39,596 nucleotides of DNA from an uncultured Prochlorococcus sp. GTDB lineage: Bacteria > Cyanobacteriota > Cyanobacteriia > PCC-6307 > Cyanobiaceae. The notes beneath the pieces are model-generated. The model did no database searches, was not told the origin of the DNA, and saw only the letters and a program-made list of their open reading frames with translations. How positions within the stretch are numbered: the first letter of the stretch is position 1; the number at the start of each line of letters is the position of its first letter. Position numbers and translations under genes: made by a program. The stretch is from contig CACNJU010000015.1 of NCBI GenBank assembly GCA_902620895.1, positions 1-39,596 of the forward strand, read 5' to 3'. This document shows, piece by piece, positions 9,293 through 18,540 of this stretch.

Positions 9293-10096
9293 TTAGGAAG
9301 AATATTGAGAATCTTCAAAAGATTCATTTGGTAATGATTCTATACCGCCGAAACGTCTATTTCTTGATTGGTAATCAATTATTGCTTTAAGAAATTCTTG
9401 CTCATTAAACTCTGGCCAAAGTACGTCAGATATATAAATTTCTGAATATGCTAATTGCCATAGTAAAAAATTACTTATCCTTTTTTCGCCACTAGTTCTT
9501 ATTAGTAATTCTGGATCCTTAATCCCTCCAGTTAATAGCTCTGAATTAAATAATTCTTCATTAATTTCGCTTGGTTTTATTTCCCCAGCAGAAGATTTTA
9601 ATGCTAGTTCTTTTGCAACATTTACTATTTCTTGTCTACCTCCGTAATTAACACAAACATTGAATATAAATTTTTTGTTGTTTTTAGTAAGTGATTCTGA
9701 ACTAGAGATTATTTCTTTTAAATTTTTTGGGAAAGGAGTTAAATCTCCAATAAATTTTATTTTTGTTGATTGTTCATGTATCTCTTTAATTTCATTTTTT
9801 AAAACTTCACTAAAAAGATTTATAAGAAAATCAACTTCTTTTTTTGGTCTTGTCCAATTCTCAGTTGAAAAAGCATAAACAGTAAGAACTTTACAACCTA
9901 AATTTTTTGCAGATTTGAGAATTTTTTTTAACACAGTAACGCCTTGTTTATGTCCAAATGATCGGGGTAAACCTTTTCTAGTGGCCCATCTCCCATTGCC
10001 GTCCATAATTATTGCTACATGTTTGGGTAATTTTTGCTTATCTATTTTCATTAATAAGTGACTAATTTTATCGTCTATTAATTTTTCTAAATTCAT
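9293..10096 (-). CDS. uppS: Cis-prenyl transferase, undecaprenyl diphosphate synthase
   Basis: 267 residues. The catalytic segment [13 protein letters not shown] places the Mg-binding Asp at residue 32; later family stretches are [29 protein letters not shown] and [17 protein letters not shown], with the C-terminal LWPEF. The enzyme adds isopentenyl units to farnesyl diphosphate to make the C55 lipid carrier for peptidoglycan and O-antigen. Only 3 bases separate it from cdaA upstream and 5 from bioB downstream. Strong call; chain length of the product is assumed from the family. Confidence 0.95.
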   Translation of the reverse strand: MNLEKLIDDKISHLLMKIDKQKLPKHVAIIMDGNGRWATRKGLPRSFGHKQGVTVLKKILKSAKNLGCKVLTVYAFSTENWTRPKKEVDFLINLFSEVLKNEIKEIHEQSTKIKFIGDLTPFPKNLKEIISSSESLTKNNKKFIFNVCVNYGGRQEIVNVAKELALKSSAGEIKPSEINEELFNSELLTGGIKDPELLIRTSGEKRISNFLLWQLAYSEIYISDVLWPEFNEQEFLKAIIDYQSRNRRFGGIESLPNESFEDSQYSS

Positions 10097-10099
10097 TAG

Positions 10100-11008
10100 T
10101 TAATCCTTTTTGTTAATAAAAATTTCTGATTTTTCTGACTCTTTTTTATTAATATCACTGATGATATTATCACCCGAGTCTGTCTTTTGGGATAAGACAT
10201 TTTTACTTAAAGATGCTTTATTTGCTCCCATAGTGTTTTGATTGTCAATCAATTTTGCAAGAAGTTCTTGTAACCTGCTGCTGGTTATTGGTCTTTCGAG
10301 TTTGCCTTGGTTTGCCAATGATAACGTACCTGTTTCTTCAGAAACAACAATGCAAATACATCTATCGAATCTTTCTGTAATTCCTAATGCTGCTAAATGT
10401 CTAGTGCCATATCTACTTATTCCTTGTCTTGAAAGAGGAAGTATTACGCCAGCAGAAATTATTTTATTCCCTTTTACAAGAACTGCTCCATCGTGTAAAG
10501 GCGTATCTGTTGCAAAAAGATTTATTAAAAGGTCAGTTGATAATTGTGCCTCAATATTGGTACCTGAATATAAAAAATCTTCAGGTCTTAAATCACTCCC
10601 CAAATCTACAACGATTAAAGCGCCTCTTCTATTTTGGGAGAGTTTACCTGCAGTATCAACTAACTGAGTAATGGTAGTTGAAGTTGCTCTAAATTCCTTT
10701 GGTGGATTACCAAGTAATACAGCTAGCCTCCCAGTGCCTAGTAGTTCCATTAATCTTCTTAACTCTCCTTGCCAAAGGATCGCTAATGAAAGAGAGCAAG
10801 CTAGGACTACAGCATCAATTAATTTTGATGTTAATGGTAAGTATGCATATCTTTGAATAAACCATGCGGATGAGACTAAAAACAAATATCCTCGTAGAAG
10901 CCATAATGTCCTTTGTTCTTTTACTCTAGAGAATAATAAGACTCCGAAACCAATAGCAAATAATATATCTAATAAAAGCTTTAAATTTATAATTCCCCAG
11001 AAATTCAC
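10100..11008 (-). CDS. cdaA: Diadenylate cyclase CdaA (c-di-AMP synthase)
   Basis: 302 residues. Three hydrophobic segments fill residues 8-28, 37-55 and 62-80, anchoring a cytoplasmic DAC domain. The catalytic DGA motif is present (Asp173-Gly-Ala, in LHDGAVLV). The second motif reads GTRHLAALG (201-209), with Leu205 where many bacteria have Arg (RHR). The C-terminal 70 residues are polar and variable. The enzyme condenses two ATP to c-di-AMP, which controls potassium and osmotic balance and, in cyanobacteria, night survival. It lies between lysA (34-base gap) and uppS (3-base gap), unlike the cdaR-glmM context of Firmicutes. Confidence 0.92.
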   Translation of the reverse strand: MNFWGIINLKLLLDILFAIGFGVLLFSRVKEQRTLWLLRGYLFLVSSAWFIQRYAYLPLTSKLIDAVVLACSLSLAILWQGELRRLMELLGTGRLAVLLGNPPKEFRATSTTITQLVDTAGKLSQNRRGALIVVDLGSDLRPEDFLYSGTNIEAQLSTDLLINLFATDTPLHDGAVLVKGNKIISAGVILPLSRQGISRYGTRHLAALGITERFDRCICIVVSEETGTLSLANQGKLERPITSSRLQELLAKLIDNQNTMGANKASLSKNVLSQKTDSGDNIISDINKKESEKSEIFINKKD

Positions 11009-11042
11009 ACTTAATACAGAATTAATTTAAATTTACCTAATT

Positions 11043-12446
11043 TTATTTAATAAAGCGATCAGGCAAAACATCATATTTCAAAAGATCAAATGGACTTTCT
11101 CTTTTTTGAATAATCTCTGCTTCTCCATTACAAACTAAAAGTGCTGCTGGTCTCGGAATTCTGTTGTAGTTAGAACTCATTGAATTATTGTAAGCACCAG
11201 TACCAAAAACACATATTAGATCTCCTGTTTCACAATTTGCTAGTTCTATCTCTTTAAACAATACATCTCCTGATTCGCAGTGTTTACCAGCGATTGTATA
11301 TTTATTTTTAGAATTGTTATTGTAGGGGTTTTTTACCAAACATGCAGAATAATTTGATTGATATGTTATTGGTCTTGGATTATCACTCATCCCGCCATCA
11401 ACAGACAAATAAGTTCTGATTCCAGGAATTTCTTTAAAAGCTCCAATTTTGTAAATTGTTATGCCTGCTGTAGATACGATGGATCTTCCAGGTTCACACA
11501 TCAATTTTGGCAGATCTAAATTGTGTTTTTTACAAGCTTTAACAACTGAGTTAGAAATTGTTTTAACCCATTCATTGATAGATGGTGGATCGTCATTTTC
11601 TGTATATTTAATACCTAAGCCTCCACCAACATTTAGTTCTTGAATATTATGGCCGAATTTCTTGGCGTCCAAAATTACCTTTACCATTATTTCCCCTAGA
11701 TCCTTATGAGGGTCTAGTTCAAAAATTTGGGAACCAATATGGGCATGTAGACCTTTTAACCTGAGATGTTTAGTGTCGCTTATGGTGGCAAATAAAGTTT
11801 TCAAATATTCGATTCCAAATCCAAATTTGCTATCAAATGATCCTGTTCTTATGTATTCATGTGTATGACATTCAATTCCAGGAGTAAAGCGAATCATTAT
11901 TTCTAAGTCATGATTTAGTGAATTTGATATTTCCTCTAATCTTTTTAAGTCATGGTCATTATCTACAATAATTTTTATGTTATTTCTAATTGCGAAATCT
12001 ATTTCTTTGTCAGATTTATTGTTTCCATGAAAAACAATTTTTTTGTTTGGTACACCACCCCTTAATGCAGTTAATAATTCTCCTTCCGAAACTGCATCAA
12101 GTCCTAAACCTTCTGAAGAAACAAGGTTACTCATGAATATAGAACTATTTGCCTTTGAGGCGTATATTGGTAGAGATTCCCCTGGGTAATATTTTTCTAG
12201 GGCTTTTTTATAGGCTCTACAAGATTTTCTTAAAGTGATTTCATCCAAAATATAAAGTGGAGAATCATATTTTTTAACTAATTCTTCAATAGAACATCCA
12301 CCAACTGACAATGTTCCATCTTCACCAATGGATGTAGTTATGGGTACTATATTTTTATTAGGACTTTCCAAGTCGATTTTCTCTTTTAAAAAATAATGTT
12401 TTTCTTCCATAGGAGAACTCTTAAAAAGCTTTGCCAAAACTGTCAT
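11043..12446 (-). CDS. lysA: Diaminopimelate decarboxylase LysA
   Basis: 467 residues, ATG start. The PLP lysine is Lys98 (IYASKANSS); further family marks are HGNNKSDKE, the glycine-rich NVGGGLGIKY that holds the phosphate, MCEPGRS, and the late GKHCESGD with the catalytic cysteine contributed to the partner subunit. It removes CO2 from meso-diaminopimelate to give lysine, the last step of that pathway, and so draws on a peptidoglycan precursor. It is somewhat longer at the N-terminus than usual. It is the first gene of the six-gene operon ending at 6839 and is transcribed divergently from rimI. Confidence 0.95.
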   Translation of the reverse strand: MTVLAKLFKSSPMEEKHYFLKEKIDLESPNKNIVPITTSIGEDGTLSVGGCSIEELVKKYDSPLYILDEITLRKSCRAYKKALEKYYPGESLPIYASKANSSIFMSNLVSSEGLGLDAVSEGELLTALRGGVPNKKIVFHGNNKSDKEIDFAIRNNIKIIVDNDHDLKRLEEISNSLNHDLEIMIRFTPGIECHTHEYIRTGSFDSKFGFGIEYLKTLFATISDTKHLRLKGLHAHIGSQIFELDPHKDLGEIMVKVILDAKKFGHNIQELNVGGGLGIKYTENDDPPSINEWVKTISNSVVKACKKHNLDLPKLMCEPGRSIVSTAGITIYKIGAFKEIPGIRTYLSVDGGMSDNPRPITYQSNYSACLVKNPYNNNSKNKYTIAGKHCESGDVLFKEIELANCETGDLICVFGTGAYNNSMSSNYNRIPRPAALLVCNGEAEIIQKRESPFDLLKYDVLPDRFIK

Positions 12447-12491
12447 AATTTATAATGACATTGTATTTTGACTTTCTATATACATAATAAA

Positions 12492-12932
12492 ATGATATCT
12501 ATTAAACAAATAAATGAGAGAGATATTGATTTATGTTATGAATTAGATTCAAATACGATTGCGCTATGGAGCAAGAAACAATGGACTAATGAATTCAAAA
12601 AAGAAGGCACAAAAATCTTTGGGATATTAATTAAAAATTTAGTTATTGGTTTATGTGTTTTTCAAGTTGTTCTTGATGAAGCTCAAATAAATTATTTTGT
12701 TGTAAATCAGCGATTTAGGAAAAAGGGTTTTGGATCTTACCTTATGAATTTTTTAATAAAAAAATGTGAAAAATTGAATCTTAAAAAGTTACTCTTGGAG
12801 GTTTCTCATAGTAATGTTACTGCTGAAAGATTTTATAGTCGCTTTAATTTTTCTACTGTAGGAATAAGAAAAAACTATTATAAAGATGGTTCACATGCTC
12901 TTTTAAAAGAAAAAAAATTAACAACGAAATAA
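12492..12932 (+). CDS. rimI: Ribosomal-protein-alanine N-acetyltransferase (RimI-like GNAT)
   Basis: 146 residues from the ATG at 12492. A longer frame from TTG 12468 is possible, but that TTGACT looks more like a promoter -35 box and the GNAT fold begins right after MISIKQINERD. The acetyl-CoA loop is NQRFRKKGFGSYLM, and the end has LLEVSHSNVTAERFYSRFNF, the usual RimI pattern including the conserved FY. RimI-type enzymes acetylate the N-terminus of ribosomal protein S18, though the family acts on other proteins too. The gap to lysA is only 45 bases and must hold both promoters. Confidence 0.82.
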   Translation: MISIKQINERDIDLCYELDSNTIALWSKKQWTNEFKKEGTKIFGILIKNLVIGLCVFQVVLDEAQINYFVVNQRFRKKGFGSYLMNFLIKKCEKLNLKKLLLEVSHSNVTAERFYSRFNFSTVGIRKNYYKDGSHALLKEKKLTTK

Positions 12933-13068
12933 TATAAAAACTTTAATGTTCGGATAACCAGAATGCTTGAAATTACTATAATTTCTTGTCATATCGTTAA
13001 AAAAGTTCAATTTAATTAAATAATTTATAATTTTGGGTATTCACAAAAAGCTCACTCTGAACACAAAA

Positions 13069-13100
13069 TTGACATATTACTGGTAGGTTATTAGTAGGAA
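13069..13100 (+). promoter_or_regulatory. Possible clpC promoter -35 box and ribosome-binding region
   Basis: A perfect -35 hexamer TTGACA occurs at 13069-13074 in the 180-base gap before clpC. The -10 at normal spacing (about 13089-13097, TATTAG/TAGTAG) is weak. AGGAA at 13096-13100 is a possible but distant (12-base) ribosome-binding site for the ATG at 13113. The rest of 12933-13068 shows no structure that I can support. Confidence 0.3.
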
Positions 13101-13112
13101 TTTAATTTTCTG

Positions 13113-15641
13113 ATGTTTGAAAGATTTACAGAAAAAGCTATAAAAGTCATTATGCTTGCTCAAGAGGAAGCTAGAAGACTTGGTCATAATTTCGTTGGAA
13201 CAGAACAAATTCTTTTAGGGTTAATTGGAGAAGGTACTGGAGTTGCGGCAAAGGTACTTAAATCACTTGGTGTTAATCTTAAAGATTCTAGAATTGAAGT
13301 GGAGAAGATTATAGGTAGAGGTTCAGGGTTTGTAGCTGTAGAAATACCTTTTACTCCTAGGGCTAAAAGAGTTTTAGAACTTTCTCTCGAGGAAGCACGT
13401 CAATTAGGCCACAATTATATAGGTACAGAGCATTTATTATTAGGTTTAATAAGAGAAGGCGAGGGTGTTGCTGCAAGAGTTCTTGAAAATCTCAATATTG
13501 ATCTAACCAAAGTTAGAACTCAAGTCATAAGGATGCTTGGGGAAACAGCTGAAGTTGGCACAGGAGCTAGTACAACTAAGGGCAACTTAAAAACCGCTAC
13601 TCTTGATGAATTCGGCACAAATTTAACAAAATTAGCAAGTGAATCAAAATTAGACCCAGTCGTTGGCAGGCATTCAGAAATAGATCGTGTAGTTCAAATA
13701 CTTGGTAGGAGAACAAAAAATAATCCTGTTCTCATTGGTGAGCCAGGTGTAGGAAAAACAGCCATTGCTGAAGGCTTAGCTCAAAGAATTCAAACTGGAG
13801 ATATCCCAGACATACTTGAAGATAAAAGGGTTTTGACACTTGATATAGGACTTTTGGTTGCAGGAACAAAGTATAGAGGTGAATTCGAAGAAAGGTTAAA
13901 AAAAATTATGGAAGAAATTAAATCAGCAGGCAACGTCATACTTGTTATTGATGAAGTTCATACTTTAATTGGTGCTGGAGCTGCTGAAGGAGCTATAGAC
14001 GCAGCAAATATTCTGAAGCCAGCATTAGCTAGAGGAGAACTTCAATGTATTGGAGCAACAACTTTAGATGAATATAGAAAACATATTGAGAGAGATGCAG
14101 CTCTGGAAAGAAGATTCCAGCCTGTAATGGTAGGTGAGCCATCTATTGAAGATACAATTGAAATTTTAAAAGGACTTAGAGAGCGTTATGAGCAACATCA
14201 TCGTCTAAAAATTACTGATGATGCTCTTGAGGCAGCAGCTCATTTAGGAGACCGCTATATATCTGATAGATTTTTACCTGATAAGGCTATTGATCTCATT
14301 GATGAGGCTGGGAGTAGAGTTCGTTTAATAAACTCTAAACTTCCACCTGAAGCTAAAGAATTAGATAGAGAACTAAGACAAGTCCAAAAACAGAAGGAAG
14401 AATATGTAAGGGACCAAAATTTTGATCAAGCCGGCCAATTACGTGAGAAAGAGATCGAATTGTCAGCGAAAATCAAAGAAGTATTGGAAAATAAAAAAGA
14501 ATCTACAGTTGGAGATCAATCTGATGCTGAAAAAAAGTCTGTACAAAGTGATTCAAAACTTCTACAAAGCCCCCTTGTTAGTGAAGAAGATGTAGCACAT
14601 ATTGTTGCTTCATGGACAGGCGTTCCTGTTCAAAAATTAACAGAAACTGAATCAGTTAAACTTCTTAATATGGAGGAAACACTTCACCAAAGGTTAATTG
14701 GACAAGATGAAGCTGTAAAAGCTGTTTCTAGAGCTATAAGAAGAGCAAGAGTTGGATTGAAAAATCCTAATAGACCCATTGCAAGTTTTATCTTTTCTGG
14801 TCCTACCGGTGTAGGTAAAACTGAATTAACTAAATCATTGGCTTCATATTTCTTCGGTAGTGAAGAAGCGATGATCAGATTAGATATGTCAGAATTTATG
14901 GAAAGACATACAGTGAGTAAACTTATAGGCTCACCTCCGGGGTATGTTGGTTTTAATGAGGGTGGCCAACTTACTGAGGCGGTTAGAAGACGCCCTTATA
15001 CGGTTGTTTTATTTGATGAAGTTGAAAAGGCACATCCAGACGTATTCAATTTATTATTACAACTACTTGAAGACGGTAGATTAACTGACTCCAAGGGCAG
15101 AACTGTAGATTTCAAAAATACATTATTAATAATGACTTCTAATATTGGATCTAAAGTAATCGAGAAAGGAGGTGGCGGTTTAGGATTTGAATTCTCTGGT
15201 GATTCAGCTGAAGATAGCCAATACAATAGAATAAAATCCTTAGTCAATGAAGAACTCAAGCAGTATTTCAGACCAGAATTTTTAAATAGACTTGATGAAA
15301 TAATTGTATTCAGGCAACTAACTAAAAATGAAGTTAAAGAGATTGCTGACATAATGTTGCAAGAAGTTTTTGCAAGATTGCAAGATAAAGGCATTAAGTT
15401 AAATGTAACTGATGCTTTCAAAGAAAGGCTTGTTGAAGAAGGATATAATCCTTCCTACGGAGCAAGACCTTTGAGACGGGCTGTTATGCGCTTGCTAGAG
15501 GACAGTTTGGCTGAAGAAGTTCTTTCAGGGAGGATAAAAGACGGAGACAAAGCTTTAGTTGATATAGATGATAATAAAAAAGTTACAATTAATATTTCTT
15601 CTGAAGAATCTTCACAAGAATTAGCGAGTGCTAACTTCTAG
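13113..15641 (+). CDS. clpC: ClpC, AAA+ unfoldase of the Clp protease
   Basis: 842 residues. Two Clp_N repeats fill about 1-150, then the first AAA+ domain with Walker A GEPGVGKT (209-216) and Walker [11 protein letters not shown], the linker with a UVR-like segment around [13 protein letters not shown] (about 430-450), and the second AAA+ domain with Walker A GPTGVGKT (563-570) and [17 protein letters not shown] Walker B, ending in the D2-small domain. ClpC unfolds substrates for ClpP; in cyanobacteria and plastids it is the main housekeeping Hsp100. Full length, no anomaly. It leads a likely operon with the next two genes (gaps 15 and 5 bases). Confidence 0.97.
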   Translation: MFERFTEKAIKVIMLAQEEARRLGHNFVGTEQILLGLIGEGTGVAAKVLKSLGVNLKDSRIEVEKIIGRGSGFVAVEIPFTPRAKRVLELSLEEARQLGHNYIGTEHLLLGLIREGEGVAARVLENLNIDLTKVRTQVIRMLGETAEVGTGASTTKGNLKTATLDEFGTNLTKLASESKLDPVVGRHSEIDRVVQILGRRTKNNPVLIGEPGVGKTAIAEGLAQRIQTGDIPDILEDKRVLTLDIGLLVAGTKYRGEFEERLKKIMEEIKSAGNVILVIDEVHTLIGAGAAEGAIDAANILKPALARGELQCIGATTLDEYRKHIERDAALERRFQPVMVGEPSIEDTIEILKGLRERYEQHHRLKITDDALEAAAHLGDRYISDRFLPDKAIDLIDEAGSRVRLINSKLPPEAKELDRELRQVQKQKEEYVRDQNFDQAGQLREKEIELSAKIKEVLENKKESTVGDQSDAEKKSVQSDSKLLQSPLVSEEDVAHIVASWTGVPVQKLTETESVKLLNMEETLHQRLIGQDEAVKAVSRAIRRARVGLKNPNRPIASFIFSGPTGVGKTELTKSLASYFFGSEEAMIRLDMSEFMERHTVSKLIGSPPGYVGFNEGGQLTEAVRRRPYTVVLFDEVEKAHPDVFNLLLQLLEDGRLTDSKGRTVDFKNTLLIMTSNIGSKVIEKGGGGLGFEFSGDSAEDSQYNRIKSLVNEELKQYFRPEFLNRLDEIIVFRQLTKNEVKEIADIMLQEVFARLQDKGIKLNVTDAFKERLVEEGYNPSYGARPLRRAVMRLLEDSLAEEVLSGRIKDGDKALVDIDDNKKVTINISSEESSQELASANF

Positions 15642-15656
15642 TTATTCATAATAAAT

Positions 15657-16748
15657 ATGCAGTCAATATCTCCAGAAACTATATTTAGGGGGAATAATGC
15701 TTGGCAAAAATCTTTACCTCAAATTACAAAATTAACTAAAATTCCATTAATTCTAGGTAGAGGAATTCAAACAAGTAATTTGAGAAATAAGATTTTTAAT
15801 GATTTAAAAAATCAAAACCTTATTGTTAATTCTGCTAACTTACAATTTGATTGTTGTTATGAAGATATTTCAAGAGTTAAGAATATCATTTTAAAGAATA
15901 ATAATGATTCTGTTATCGCAGCTGGAGGTGGCAAAGTTTTAGATGCTGGAAAATATATTGCCGAATCTCTCAATATCCCTTGTGTCACAGTCCCTCTTAG
16001 CGCCTCAACATGTGCCGGTTGGACAGCTTTATCGAATATTTATACAAAGGATGGCCAATTCATAAAGGATGTTGGATTAGGATCTTGCCCAAAAATACTA
16101 GTTTATGATCATAAATTTATTCAATCAGCTCCATCTAGAACACTTGCTAGTGGAATAGCAGATGCTTTAGCAAAATGGTACGAATCCTCAATAACAAGTT
16201 CAACGATAGATGACGGTCTTGTTCAACAAGCAATTCAGATATCAAGAGTTTTAAGAGATCAATTATTAATAGACGGAGAAAAAGCATTTAAGGGTCAATT
16301 TGAAAATAATCCTTCCTGGAGAAATACTGTAGAAGCATGTGGACTTACAGCAGGATTAGTAGGTGGTATTGGTGGAGAAAAGTGTAGGACTGCAGCCGCA
16401 CATGCTATTCATAATGCAATTACTCAGATAATTACTCCTAATAAATTCTTACATGGTGAGATTGTTGGGGTTGGATTATTACTTCAATTAAGATTAGAAG
16501 AAATGAAAAATAATAATAAATTAGCTGATCAATCAATTAAACAATTATTTGTATTAATGAAAGAATTGAATTTGCCAACCACAATTGCGCAACTTGGAAT
16601 AAATGTTTTTGAAAATAACAATTTAGAAAAAATTGCTGATTTTACTTGTAGAGATAAATCTGAGATTCATTTTTTGCCTTTTGAAATTCATAAAAGAGAC
16701 ATAGTAGAAGTTATTGCAAATTTTGAACAACAAAAAATTAAAACATAA
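15657..16748 (+). CDS. gldA: GldA-family iron/zinc-dependent dehydrogenase (glycerol dehydrogenase-like)
   Basis: 363 residues. The dinucleotide-binding GGGKVLDAGKYIAE and the following TVPLSASTCAGWTALSN are typical of the glycerol/glycerol-1-phosphate dehydrogenase group. All three metal ligands are plausible: Asp in GIADALAKWYE, His in AAHAIHNAIT and His in LHGEIVGVG. The family oxidises glycerol to dihydroxyacetone with NAD, but members also act on other alcohols, so the true substrate is open; in a phototroph without obvious glycerol uptake here it may reduce a different carbonyl. It lies 15 bases after clpC and 5 before the hydrolase. Confidence 0.82.
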   Translation: MQSISPETIFRGNNAWQKSLPQITKLTKIPLILGRGIQTSNLRNKIFNDLKNQNLIVNSANLQFDCCYEDISRVKNIILKNNNDSVIAAGGGKVLDAGKYIAESLNIPCVTVPLSASTCAGWTALSNIYTKDGQFIKDVGLGSCPKILVYDHKFIQSAPSRTLASGIADALAKWYESSITSSTIDDGLVQQAIQISRVLRDQLLIDGEKAFKGQFENNPSWRNTVEACGLTAGLVGGIGGEKCRTAAAHAIHNAITQIITPNKFLHGEIVGVGLLLQLRLEEMKNNNKLADQSIKQLFVLMKELNLPTTIAQLGINVFENNNLEKIADFTCRDKSEIHFLPFEIHKRDIVEVIANFEQQKIKT

Positions 16749-16753
16749 ATATT

Positions 16754-17656
16754 TTGTTGACTAAAAAGAATTTTGAAAAATTAAATGATTTAAATGCAGA
16801 ATTTTTTGAAAGAGCCAAATTCTCATTACTAGACCCTTTAGGTCTTTATTTGGCAAATGATGTTAAGTGGATAAAACTCAATCAAAACTGGAACTCTTTA
16901 AAATTCCCAGTAGTTATGGGAGGGAAAGGTCAACCTATACTTCTCCTACATGGCTTTGATAGCAGTTTTTTAGAGTTTAGGAGAATATATAAATCACTAA
17001 AAAGAAATTTTCAAGTTATAGTCCCTGATCTATTGGGTTTTGGTTTTAGTCCTAGGTGCGCAACAAATGAATATAATTCCTCGAAAATAATTTCGCATTT
17101 AATTGACCTCCTAAAGACCTTGAAGATAACAAAGAATCTAAAAATTATTGGTGCCTCTATGGGAGGCTCAACAGCTTTAAAACTTGCTTTCGAAATTCCT
17201 GATTCTATTGATAAAATTGTCCTTTTGTCACCTGCCGGATTGTTTGGAGAACCTAAGAGTATTCCTTTTCCTCTTAACCAAATTGGAGCCTCATTTCTTG
17301 GATTACCTCAGGTCAGAAAAAGTCTTTGTCGGCAAGCATTCGCTTTCCCTGACCAATGTGTTGGTGAGATGGAAGAGCAAATTGCTTCAATTCATTTAGG
17401 TTGTAAAGGATGGAGAAATTCACTTGCATCATTTGCAAAAAGTGGAGGGTTTGCTGGAACTCATAAATATATCCAAAATATCCCAATTAAAACATTATGT
17501 GGAGAAAATGATCGAATTCTCGGAAAAAAAGAGATTAAAAAAATAAGAAATATTGAAAAATTAAATTTTATAGGGTTGAAAAATTGTGGTCATCTTCCAC
17601 ATATAGATCTTCCCTCATTGTCAAGTAAAATTATCAAAGATTATTTGTTGGAATAA
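16754..17656 (+). CDS. Alpha/beta-fold hydrolase
   Basis: 300 residues from a TTG start; two adjacent TTG codons (16754, 16757) are possible and no ATG lies near. The fold is clear: oxyanion region LLHGFDSS, nucleophile elbow GASMGGS with Ser135, acid Asp253 in GENDRIL and base His280 in CGHLPHID, a complete triad. DLLGFGFSP is the typical loop after strand four. No signal peptide is seen. Substrate is unknown; such enzymes include lipases, esterases and chlorophyll- or ester-processing enzymes. It follows the GldA-like gene by 5 bases and converges on cdsA 11 bases away. Confidence 0.85.
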   Translation: MLTKKNFEKLNDLNAEFFERAKFSLLDPLGLYLANDVKWIKLNQNWNSLKFPVVMGGKGQPILLLHGFDSSFLEFRRIYKSLKRNFQVIVPDLLGFGFSPRCATNEYNSSKIISHLIDLLKTLKITKNLKIIGASMGGSTALKLAFEIPDSIDKIVLLSPAGLFGEPKSIPFPLNQIGASFLGLPQVRKSLCRQAFAFPDQCVGEMEEQIASIHLGCKGWRNSLASFAKSGGFAGTHKYIQNIPIKTLCGENDRILGKKEIKKIRNIEKLNFIGLKNCGHLPHIDLPSLSSKIIKDYLLE

Positions 17657-17667
17657 AAGATTTTTAA

Positions 17668-18525
17668 TTAATTTAGATACTTGAGAATTATAAAAATGTA
17701 ATACAAAACAGATGGAGTAAAGATGTAACTGTCAATTCTGTCAAGAATTCCTCCATGTCCCGGTAAAAAAGTTCCGGAATCTTTTATTTTTGCATCTCTT
17801 TTCATCATAGATTCAATTAAATCTCCAACTAATGCCATAAGAGAAATTGAAATTCCATATAAGATTCCCACAAATAATGGATTTTCCCAATTCATTGAAA
17901 AAGCGAAAAATATTGCTAGTAAAATTGAACAGGATAATCCTCCAATTAAACCTTCCATAGTTTTGCTTGGAGAAATTGGAGAAAGAGATGTTTTACCAAA
18001 TGACTTACCAATAAAATAAGATCCAATATCACTAGCTACGATTAAAAAACAAGAAGTTAAAGTTAAATGAAGACCTGTAGTATTTGATAAGTTGTCAAAC
18101 GAAATAAAACCCTGGTTTGAATTTATAATCACTGAATCTAATCCTCTTAACTTAATCCAGTAACTAGGTAAAAACCCTAAATAGAATAATCCAAAAATAG
18201 AGGCTGCAATATCTGAAATTGTTCCAGGTTTTGGTTGCAAAAGTAACCAAGTGCATATTCCAACTGAACAGATTGGCAAAATTGAATTTGATATTTCTCC
18301 TTCAAGCAAACCAACTGTCTCAAGATAGGTAGAAATTATAATAATGAAAGATGAAAATAATGTGGTTTTTGTAGCTGGTTTTATACCTTTAAATTCTGCC
18401 ATTCTAAAAAATTCCAATAATGCTAAATATGTAAGCAACGCTGTTGCTAATGTAAAAAACCATCCACCCAATAAAACAACAATTAAACCAAAAATTCCTA
18501 TAAGTAATCCGCTTCTAAATCTCAT
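17668..18525 (-). CDS. cdsA: Phosphatidate cytidylyltransferase CdsA
   Basis: 285 residues, mostly hydrophobic with about seven to eight membrane helices. The C-terminal half has the CDP-alcohol signature: SPSKTMEGLIGG, then GDLIESMMKRDAKIKDSG and LPGHGGILDRIDS, with the acidic residues that bind Mg-CTP. The enzyme makes CDP-diacylglycerol from phosphatidate and CTP, the branch point to phosphatidylglycerol, the only phospholipid of thylakoids in cyanobacteria. It lies 15 bases after the decarboxylase gene and is probably its operon partner. Confidence 0.94.
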   Translation of the reverse strand: MRFRSGLLIGIFGLIVVLLGGWFFTLATALLTYLALLEFFRMAEFKGIKPATKTTLFSSFIIIISTYLETVGLLEGEISNSILPICSVGICTWLLLQPKPGTISDIAASIFGLFYLGFLPSYWIKLRGLDSVIINSNQGFISFDNLSNTTGLHLTLTSCFLIVASDIGSYFIGKSFGKTSLSPISPSKTMEGLIGGLSCSILLAIFFAFSMNWENPLFVGILYGISISLMALVGDLIESMMKRDAKIKDSGTFLPGHGGILDRIDSYIFTPSVLYYIFIILKYLN

Positions 18526-18540
18526 ATGGAATTTCTATGT

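Noticed and set aside
10242..10667. Long plus-strand open frame opposite cdaA
   Set aside because: It lies fully inside the confident cdaA gene, has no family features, and is a by-product of that gene's codons.
12468..12473. TTG start for rimI
   Set aside because: TTGACT looks like a -35 box and the ATG at 12492 starts right at the beginning of the GNAT fold.
14996..15421. 141-codon minus-strand frame inside clpC
   Set aside because: Antisense to the strongly conserved second AAA+ domain; composition is typical of a shadow frame.
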